Translations under genes and position numbers: made by a program | Source of the DNA: CAZLRH01 sp964562015 | GTDB lineage: Bacteria > Verrucomicrobiota > Verrucomicrobiia > Opitutales > JABDGR01 | Assembly: GCA_964562015.1 (NCBI GenBank) | Contig: CAZLRH010000017.1 | Span: 8,059 to 72,058, forward strand | Direction: 5' to 3' | Length of the DNA stretch: 64,000 bases | Part shown: piece after piece, positions 34,568 to 41,240 of the stretch | Numbering within the stretch: position 1 is the stretch's first letter | Layout: each line of letters opens with the position of its first letter | The notes under the pieces: generated by a model | The model's database searches: none | Told to the model about the DNA's origin: nothing | What the model saw: the letters and a program-made list of their open reading frames with translations, nothing else

Positions 34568-35695
34568 ATGGATCACCGCCTGGATGTACCGATGCGCGGG
34601 GGGATGGCTCCCGCCGGGCTCGCCGAAGCGGCAGCGCGGCAGGGGATGGCCGCCCGGATAGCCGGGCAGGCGTTGCGCCTGAGCCCGACCACCCCGCAAA
34701 AGGCGGGCAGCGGGAAAGTGGGCGGCGAATCCGCGCCGTCGCGGCCCCAGCGCGTGCGTTCGTGCAAGGCGGAGGGCAAGGCCGAGCGCTCGCAAAAAGT
34801 CACCCAGCGGGCCGTGCTCGAAGTGCGGCGGCTGCCGGACATGGAGCGCAACCGGAAGCACTTTCGCTACCTGCGCATGTTGCAGGTGCGCATCGAGGCC
34901 ATGACCAACCTCGACCACGAGGTCGTCCGCGCGGTGGCCCAGCAATGTTTTGAGGAGCCCGCGCAGCAATACACCGCGATGAAGTTTGCGCGCGAGGTAT
35001 TGAAAGAGGACGGCAAGGAGGAGGCAACCAAGGCCCTCGACAAGGCTATGGAGCAACTGGAGCGCGAGTCCGGCCCGCAGATCAAGGCCGGCCGCAATAT
35101 CTCCGAAGGCGCGGCGCCGTTTGTGGACAAGGGGCTCGGGAGCTTCGGCCAGTTGCGCCAGATGTACTGCGCGACCGTGGTGGATTATCACAACGTGGGC
35201 GAGGCCTTCGTCACGCTCAAGAAATTGATTGGCGCGGGAGACTTCGAGGCCGCCATTCAATTTCTCACGGTGTCCGTGGGCGCCGACCTCGGTGCGCGCG
35301 ATCCGTCATGCGACCGCACGCGGCTCGAGTCCGTGGTGAATGATTTTTATCAACTCCGTTTTCTGGACGGCTTTCACCAGGAGATGATGCAGTTGATGGC
35401 GCGCCTGAAGGCCCAGTACCAACTCCTCAATCCCTTCACCGATTTGCGGCTGACGGAGCGCGTGCTCATGCTGGTGAACCAGGAATTCGTCAACCCCGAC
35501 GACGTGCGGCAACTGCCGCGCGAGGCGGGCTGCACCGGGCGGCCGGCGGTGATTTATTTTCTCACCCAGATGCATGGCAAAATCCGCCTGATTCCGGTGA
35601 AAATTTTTAACTCCGACCAGCCGCGCGATTTGCTGCTGGGGACTTTTCAAATGGTGCTCGACGAGAAAATCAAGGAAGAGGAGGCCGGCGGATGA
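34568..35695 (+). CDS. sctW: T3SS gatekeeper SctW (YopN/MxiC/InvE family)
   Basis: A 375-residue soluble protein, helical in its second half: NRKHFRYLRMLQVRIEAM, EEPAQQYTAMKFAREVL and GDFEAAIQFLTVSVGADLG, with the C-terminal TyeA-like helical part ending VKIFNSDQPRDLLLGTFQMVLD. The first 80 residues are low in order. YopN and TyeA are separate in Yersinia but appear joined here. It is followed at once (ATGA) by the SycN-like chaperone, matching the yopN-tyeA-sycN order. Confidence 0.86.
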   Translation: MDHRLDVPMRGGMAPAGLAEAAARQGMAARIAGQALRLSPTTPQKAGSGKVGGESAPSRPQRVRSCKAEGKAERSQKVTQRAVLEVRRLPDMERNRKHFRYLRMLQVRIEAMTNLDHEVVRAVAQQCFEEPAQQYTAMKFAREVLKEDGKEEATKALDKAMEQLERESGPQIKAGRNISEGAAPFVDKGLGSFGQLRQMYCATVVDYHNVGEAFVTLKKLIGAGDFEAAIQFLTVSVGADLGARDPSCDRTRLESVVNDFYQLRFLDGFHQEMMQLMARLKAQYQLLNPFTDLRLTERVLMLVNQEFVNPDDVRQLPREAGCTGRPAVIYFLTQMHGKIRLIPVKIFNSDQPRDLLLGTFQMVLDEKIKEEEAGG

Positions 35696-36054
35696 TTGAA
35701 GACGCCGTCAAGGATCTCGGCCAGGCGCTGGGCCTGCCGACGCTGGCCCTCGACCAGGCCGGCCATCTCGCGTGGGAAGGCGAGGGCGTGACGCTGCATT
35801 TGCAGCGCACCGACGCCGGCCTGCTCGTTTACACGGCGGTGCCCATGCCTGATCGCAACGTGGAGGCCTTGACCCGGGCGCTCGAAGCCTGTCATTTTCG
35901 CCACGGCCACCCGTTTGCCCTGCGTCCGGCCTTGACGGACGAGAACGAACTGGTGCTCAGTGGCCTGCTGGATGAGGCGGCGACGGCGGCCTTGATTCAT
36001 CAGGCCTGCACGCTCTTAATCACCGTGGCCCACCGCCTTTCCTCACCCGCTTAA
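35692..36054 (+). CDS. SycN-like chaperone of SctW
   Basis: A 120-residue class I chaperone-like protein: DAVKDLGQALGLPTLALDQAGHL, strand-rich middle with WEGEGVTLHLQRTDAGLLVYT, FRHGHPFALRPALTDENELVL and a final helix. It is translationally coupled to SctW by an ATGA overlap and lies before SctX, the position of SycN in Yersinia. Sequence identity to SycN is low, so the name is by position. Confidence 0.72.
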   Translation: MIEDAVKDLGQALGLPTLALDQAGHLAWEGEGVTLHLQRTDAGLLVYTAVPMPDRNVEALTRALEACHFRHGHPFALRPALTDENELVLSGLLDEAATAALIHQACTLLITVAHRLSSPA

Positions 36055-36071
36055 TTCCATCTTTATCCGCC

Positions 36072-36464
36072 ATGGCAGGCATCGACCTCAATTTCAACTA
36101 CGGCCTCGAGCGGGTCACCGTCCAGACCCGCCCCGTGCAGGCGGAGCTGCCGGACTCGCCGTCGCAGTTGTCCCCGGCGGAAGCGCCGCTGTCGAACCAA
36201 CTGGCGGCGTTGTTTGAACGGCGCTCGTGGTCGAATCAATGCCTGCATCTGCTCAAGCCGATTTTGCTGCAACGCGGCGTGCTTTCGCCGACCGCCTATC
36301 ATTTGCACCTGCGGTCCGCGCTGAAAGGGGTGCAGGACTTGCAGGGGAAAACGGCGGACCCCGCGCAGCAGCAGAAACTCGCCGCCGCCGGACAATTGCT
36401 CGAGGGTGAACTGGAAAATCGCGCCTTGCTCGACATGTACCGCCAAGCCTTGCTGCGCGGCTAA
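36072..36464 (+). CDS. sctX: SctX (YscX-like) secretion protein
   Basis: A 130-residue protein. The N-terminus MAGIDLNFNYGLERVTVQT resembles the YscX N-terminus and the C-terminal helix LAAAGQLLEGELENRALLDMY resembles the YscX end. In Yersinia YscX binds SctY and is needed for export of early substrates. The gene order sctW-sycN-sctX-sctY-sctV is the same as in Yersinia. Sequence match is modest and by eye. Confidence 0.7.
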   Translation: MAGIDLNFNYGLERVTVQTRPVQAELPDSPSQLSPAEAPLSNQLAALFERRSWSNQCLHLLKPILLQRGVLSPTAYHLHLRSALKGVQDLQGKTADPAQQQKLAAAGQLLEGELENRALLDMYRQALLRG

Positions 36465-36469
36465 CTTCC

Positions 36470-36802
36470 ATGACTTCTGACGAACAAGCCTTCCTCGAGT
36501 TACTGGCCTTTGTGTACCTCGAAAACGCCCAGGCCGCCAAGGCCCGGGTGTTGCTGGAGGCCTTGGCGGGCATGGACCAGGCGGCGCCGCGCTGGCGCAA
36601 TTCTCTCGCGTGGGCCTGCCTCGAACTCAACCAGCCCGAGGATGCGCTCAAGGCGCTCGCGCCGCTCCTCGCGGGCGATCGTGCAGCCCCCGCCGCCGAC
36701 CGGCGCGCCACCGCCTATCTGCGCGGGCAGGCCTTGATGCGCTTGGGTAAAACCAGTGAGGCCCGCGCCGCCTTGGCCGACTTTGTTCCCGTTTCCGCAT
36801 GA
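36470..36802 (+). CDS. sctY: SctY (YscY-like) TPR protein
   Basis: A 110-residue protein with two to three TPR-like helix pairs: EQAFLELLAFVYLENAQAAK, WRNSLAWACLELNQPEDALKALAP and AYLRGQALMRLGKTSEARAALADF. YscY has the same length and a TPR character and forms a complex with YscX. It starts 6 bases after SctX and overlaps SctV by 4 bases. Confidence 0.75.
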   Translation: MTSDEQAFLELLAFVYLENAQAAKARVLLEALAGMDQAAPRWRNSLAWACLELNQPEDALKALAPLLAGDRAAPAADRRATAYLRGQALMRLGKTSEARAALADFVPVSA

Positions 36803-38937
36803 GCACCGCCGTCCATAAACCGAGCACCTTGTCGGGCATAATCATGGCCGCGACGCGTTTTGGCGATTTCGCCCTGGCCGGCTTGGTGGTGGTCGTCATT
36901 TGCCTGATGGTGCTTCCGATTGCCCCGTGGCTTCTGGATACCTTGCTGGCAATCAACCTGATGATCTCGGCCGCGCTGCTGATGATCTCGCTCTACATCC
37001 CGGGTGTCCTGCAATTTTCGACTTTTCCCAGCCTGCTCCTTTTCACCACGCTGTATCGCCTGGCGCTGAACATCTCCACCACGCGCCTGATTCTGCTCCA
37101 CGCCTACGCGGGCGAAATCATCAACACCTTCGGCAACTTCGTCGTCGCGGGCAACTTCGTGGTCGGGGCGGTCATTTTCATCATCATTCTCGTGGTGCAG
37201 TTCGTGGTCATCACCAAGGGCGCCGAGCGTGTGGCCGAAGTGGCGGCCCGTTTCACCCTCGACGCCATGCCTGGGAAGCAGATGAGCGTGGATGCCGACG
37301 TGCGCGCAGGCACCATTGACGTCAACGAGGCGCGCAAACGCCGCGGCATGCTCGAGCAGGAAAACCAGCTTTACGGTGCGATGGACGGTGCGATGAAGTT
37401 CGTCAAGGGCGACGCCATCGCCGGGTTGATCATCACGTTCATCAATATTCTGGCCGGCCTGGCCATCGGCATTTTTCAAAAAGGCATGCCGGCGATGAAG
37501 GCCGTCACGACTTACTCCATCCTGACCATCGGTGACGGCCTGGTCAGCCAGATCCCCGCGCTGCTCATTTCCATCACGGCGGGCATCATGGTGACACGCG
37601 TGTCCTCCGAGGAAAACCAGGCCTTGGGCAAGGATGTGTTCGCGCAGCTCATCCGCCAGCCCATGGCGATCATCATCGCGGGCTACTTGTTGCTGGGCTT
37701 TGCGCTGGTGCCGGGCTTTCCGAAGCCGCAGTTCCTGGTGCTCGCCGGTCTAATGTTGGCGTTGGGCTACACCTTGCGCCAGACCGCCCGCGACGACGAG
37801 GACCGCAAGAAGGTCGATAAGAAAAAGCGTTTTTCAGCCACCGTTATGGAGCCGGCCGCGCAGACGCCCGGCGCGAAAGGGGCCGCTCCCGCCGCGGCGA
37901 CGGACGAGCCGACGCCCGAGTTTTCCATCACGATGCCGCTCATGCTCGACGTGGCGGATGAGTTGAAGGAGGTCCTCTCGCCCGAGGCGCTCAACGATCA
38001 ACTAACGGAAGTGCGCCGCGCGTTGTACCATGATTTGGGCGTGCCCTTTCCCGGCATCCATCTGCGGTTTAATGTGCAGTTGACGGGCGGGCGTTACCTC
38101 ATCCTCCTGCAAGAGGTGCCGATTTCGGAAGGCGTGTTGCGGCCCGGCCATTTGCTCGTGCGGGAGACGGAAGAAAACCTCAAGCTGCTCGACATTCCGG
38201 CGGAAAAGGGCGCCGACTTTTTGCCCGGTCCGCCGTCGTTGTGGGTGCCGGAATCCGAGCGGGATAAACTGCAGAAGCAGGGCCTGGATTTCATGGACGC
38301 CTCCCGGGTGGTGACGTACCATCTTTCATTTGTGCTGAAGCGTTACGCGGGCGAATTTGTCGGCATCCAGGAAACCCGCTTCCTCCTCGACAAGCTGGCC
38401 GAGGGCAGCCCGAATCTCGTGCGCGAGCTGGAGCGCGTGCTGCCGGTGCAAAAAGTCGCCGAGATTTTCCAGCGCCTCGTGCAGGAGGAAATTTCCATCC
38501 GCAACCTCAAGGCGCTCGGCCAGGCTTTGATCGACTGGAGCCAGCGCGAAAAGGAAACGGTGCTGCTGACTGAATACTGCCGCTCGAGCCTCAAGCGCTG
38601 GATTAGTTACAAATACAGCGGCGGGCGCAATATCCTGCCTGTTTATCTGCTCGAGCCGAACGTCGAGGAAACCATTCGCAAGGCTATCCGCCAGACATCC
38701 TCCGGCAGTTATTTGGCGCTCGACCCGAGCGTTTCCGAAAAAATCGTGCGCTCGATTAAAAAGGAAGTGGGCCCGCTGCCGCCGCATGGCCCGCGCCCCG
38801 TCCTGCTCACCTCGCTCGATATCCGCCGTTACGTGCGCAAGCTCACGGAAATGGAACTCTACGAACTGCCGGTGCTGTCCTACCAGGAATTGACCGAAGA
38901 AATAACCCTGCAACCCCTCGCCCGCATCGCGCTGTAA
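36799..38937 (+). CDS. sctV: T3SS export apparatus protein SctV (YscV/LcrD/FlhA family)
   Basis: A 712-residue protein. The first 330 residues hold eight membrane helices, with the family segment DFALAGLVVVVICLMVLPIAP and the FHIPEP-like cytoplasmic loop including KGAERVAEVAARFTLDAMPGKQMS. The C-terminal cytoplasmic domain (about 360-700) forms the nonameric ring that receives chaperone-cargo complexes; note VGIQETRFLLDKLAEGSPNLV. It is the last core apparatus gene before the cargo genes. Start overlaps SctY. Confidence 0.97.
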   Translation: MSTAVHKPSTLSGIIMAATRFGDFALAGLVVVVICLMVLPIAPWLLDTLLAINLMISAALLMISLYIPGVLQFSTFPSLLLFTTLYRLALNISTTRLILLHAYAGEIINTFGNFVVAGNFVVGAVIFIIILVVQFVVITKGAERVAEVAARFTLDAMPGKQMSVDADVRAGTIDVNEARKRRGMLEQENQLYGAMDGAMKFVKGDAIAGLIITFINILAGLAIGIFQKGMPAMKAVTTYSILTIGDGLVSQIPALLISITAGIMVTRVSSEENQALGKDVFAQLIRQPMAIIIAGYLLLGFALVPGFPKPQFLVLAGLMLALGYTLRQTARDDEDRKKVDKKKRFSATVMEPAAQTPGAKGAAPAAATDEPTPEFSITMPLMLDVADELKEVLSPEALNDQLTEVRRALYHDLGVPFPGIHLRFNVQLTGGRYLILLQEVPISEGVLRPGHLLVRETEENLKLLDIPAEKGADFLPGPPSLWVPESERDKLQKQGLDFMDASRVVTYHLSFVLKRYAGEFVGIQETRFLLDKLAEGSPNLVRELERVLPVQKVAEIFQRLVQEEISIRNLKALGQALIDWSQREKETVLLTEYCRSSLKRWISYKYSGGRNILPVYLLEPNVEETIRKAIRQTSSGSYLALDPSVSEKIVRSIKKEVGPLPPHGPRPVLLTSLDIRRYVRKLTEMELYELPVLSYQELTEEITLQPLARIAL

Positions 38938-38950
38938 ATTTTCCGTTCCC

Positions 38951-40663
38951 ATGAGTGATTCCTCGCCTTCGCCGACTCTCCTCCGCCGCCTGCGCGCCCG
39001 GGCGCAAAACACACCTGACGCCCGGCTGTTCATTTACTTGCGCGACGGCGAGCACGAGGAAAGCCTCACCGCCGCCGCGCTCGACCTTCGCGCCCGCGCG
39101 CTCGGCGCCGCGTTGCAGAAGTCAATTGCTCCCGGCGACCGCGTGGTCGTCGCCTTCCCGACGGGATTGGATTTTATCACGGCTTATTTTGGCGCGCTCT
39201 ATGCGGGGGCGGTGCCCGTTCCAGCCGAATCGCCCGCCACCGCGGGCACGGACACCAACGGTTCGCTGGTGAAAATCGTGGAGGACTGCCAGCCGGTGGT
39301 GCTGGCCAGTGATGCCGCCGGCCTCGAGGTTTGGGAACGCGATTACACGCAGGTGGCCCGCTTCAGCGAAATCGCCTTGTTGGACCCCGCCGAAGTGGAT
39401 GACGACGACGCTGAGGAGTGGAAGGAACCCGCCATGGCGGAGGACGACCTCGCGGCGGTGCTGTATTCTTGTTACTCCGGCCCGGCCCGCGGCCTGCCGA
39501 TGACGCATGCGCAACTCGCTTTTTTTGCCGACGTTACCAAGTCGGCCTTTGGCTTGGGGGAAAAGCTGGTGTTCATGGGCTTCTTGCATTTGCATTTCGA
39601 TTTCGGTTTCCAGACCCAGGTGGTCTTGCCGCTCTATTACGAAGACGGCCAGTCGGTCTTCATGAGCCCCGGCACGTTCGCCGAGCCGACGCGGTGGTTC
39701 CGAACCGTCAGCCGTTACCACGCCAATGCCAGCGGCGCGAATATCGATGCTGTCATGCGCTGCGGCAAGCGGCTTGAGGCGGCGGAATTGCGCGGTCTGG
39801 ACTTGTCGTCGTGGAAAGCGGCCGTGATCACCAACGCGTACTTCCATCGCACCGAACTTGACGATTTTGCCCGCCTGCTGGCGCCCGCCGGTTTTGCGCC
39901 GGCGGCGCTGCGGCCCATTTATGCGACGGCCGAAGCCACCTCGATTGTCACGGCCCGCGCGCCGGGCACGGAGTTGACCGTGCTCACCGTGGACCGACGG
40001 GAATTGCAGGCCGGGCGCGTCGTGCCGGCGGCTGCCACGCACGCGGACGTGAGCACCTTGGTCAGCCAAGGCGTGCCGGTGCGCGACACGGTGGTCAAAA
40101 TCGTCGAGCCCGAAACCGGCGAGGTTTTGGCGGACGATGAAATCGGGGAAATTTGGGTGCGTGGTCCCGGCGTGGTGGGCCGCTATTGGACGGATGAGGC
40201 GGAATCCGTCCGCTGTTTTCAAGCGCGGCTGGCCCCCGACGACGGCCACGCGTACCTGCGCACGGGCGATTTCGGTTTTTTGCATCAGGCGCAATTGTAC
40301 GTGCTGGAGCATTGGATGCGGCACACGTTCATCGGGCCGCGCACGGTCACCGACGAGCAAATCGAGAGCGTTTCGCGGGACAGCCATCCTTCCCTGCTCG
40401 AGCGGCCCGCGGCGGCGTTTTTCCTGAATTACCAGCGCAAGCATCGCGGTTACGTTGTGCAGGAGGCACCCGCCGGGCTTCCGCCCGAGACTTTGGGCGA
40501 ACTGGCCCGCCGCATCCAGGAGCGCCTGAAATTCGAATTCCAGTACGAGCCGGAAAAAATCTTCCTGGTGCGCCCGGGTTTCATTCAAGTGGATGCCGCG
40601 GGCCGGCCCGCGCGCTACCGTTGCCGGCGCCAGTTCATGGAGCGGTGCCTGAAGGATTCCTAA
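38951..40663 (+). CDS. Degenerate fatty-acyl-AMP ligase (FAAL) homologue in the T3SS operon
   Basis: A 570-residue protein with the ANL-superfamily fold and FAAL-like segments (FPTGLDFITAYFGALYAGAVPVPAE; RGLDLSSWKAAVITNAYFHR). Core catalytic motifs are altered: the P-loop expected as YTSGSTGxPKG reads YSCYSGPARGLP at about 172-183, YGLAEAT reads YATAEAT at 324-330, the hinge GRxKD is replaced by EHWMRHTF, and the C-terminal PKTxxGK lysine motif by DAAGRPARYRCRR. RTGDFG at 437-442 is kept. It may therefore be a non-catalytic or strongly altered enzyme. It lies 14 bases after sctV and before the chaperone/effector pair. Substrate and role are unknown. Confidence 0.75.
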   Translation: MSDSSPSPTLLRRLRARAQNTPDARLFIYLRDGEHEESLTAAALDLRARALGAALQKSIAPGDRVVVAFPTGLDFITAYFGALYAGAVPVPAESPATAGTDTNGSLVKIVEDCQPVVLASDAAGLEVWERDYTQVARFSEIALLDPAEVDDDDAEEWKEPAMAEDDLAAVLYSCYSGPARGLPMTHAQLAFFADVTKSAFGLGEKLVFMGFLHLHFDFGFQTQVVLPLYYEDGQSVFMSPGTFAEPTRWFRTVSRYHANASGANIDAVMRCGKRLEAAELRGLDLSSWKAAVITNAYFHRTELDDFARLLAPAGFAPAALRPIYATAEATSIVTARAPGTELTVLTVDRRELQAGRVVPAAATHADVSTLVSQGVPVRDTVVKIVEPETGEVLADDEIGEIWVRGPGVVGRYWTDEAESVRCFQARLAPDDGHAYLRTGDFGFLHQAQLYVLEHWMRHTFIGPRTVTDEQIESVSRDSHPSLLERPAAAFFLNYQRKHRGYVVQEAPAGLPPETLGELARRIQERLKFEFQYEPEKIFLVRPGFIQVDAAGRPARYRCRRQFMERCLKDS

Positions 40664-40772
40664 CGTCGTTTGGCTAGGATTAATGGGTGGTACCCAGGTT
40701 AAATCCCTACGGCTCTTTTTCGCGGGAATAGGCTTTCCATCGGCGGCTCTTATGCGGCAAACTTTCCTAGCC

Positions 40773-41222
40773 ATGACTGCCTTCGCCCAAACTCTCACTG
40801 ATTTCGGACAACGCTTCGGCCTGCCCGGCCTGGTGCCTGACGCCGACGGCCATTGCGAATTGCGGTTTGACGGCAAGTACGCCGTCCACCTTCAGCACGA
40901 CGCCGACCAAAACACGCTGACGCTGTACACGGTCGTGGGGCCGGTGCCGCCGGCGGCGAAACTGGCCGCGTACGAAATGTTATTGCGCGCCAATCTTTTC
41001 TGGTTGGGCACGGACGGTGCGACCTTCGGCCTCGACCCGCAATCGGGTGCCGTGTTTCTCTCGCGCCGGATGGGGCTCGGCGAATTCACCGCCGCGAGCC
41101 TCGAGGCCGCGCTGCAATCGTTGGTGGACAATGCCGAGCACTGGGCCAAGGAACTCGAGCATGCCGGCAAGGACAGCCCCGGCGGTTCCCGGCCACCGCA
41201 TGCGAGCGGGGTGCGAGTCTAA
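40773..41222 (+). CDS. CesT-type chaperone of the SopB/IpgD-like effector
   Basis: A 149-residue class I chaperone: FAQTLTDFGQRFGLPGLVPD, YAVHLQHDADQNTLTLYTVVG, LRANLFWLGTDGATFGLDP and C-terminal helix AALQSLVDNAEHWAKELEHAG. It precedes the effector gene by 19 bases, the usual chaperone/effector layout (as SigE/SopB and IpgE/IpgD). It is a paralogue of the orphan chaperone near the start of the T3SS region. The start was chosen at MTAFAQTLTD. Confidence 0.82.
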   Translation: MTAFAQTLTDFGQRFGLPGLVPDADGHCELRFDGKYAVHLQHDADQNTLTLYTVVGPVPPAAKLAAYEMLLRANLFWLGTDGATFGLDPQSGAVFLSRRMGLGEFTAASLEAALQSLVDNAEHWAKELEHAGKDSPGGSRPPHASGVRV

Positions 41223-41240
41223 ATCCGAACCTCTCGCACC

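Noticed and set aside
39122..40876. A 584-codon minus-strand frame opposite the FAAL-like gene
   Set aside because: His/Arg/Gln-rich and without domains; the plus-strand frame matches the FAAL fold.
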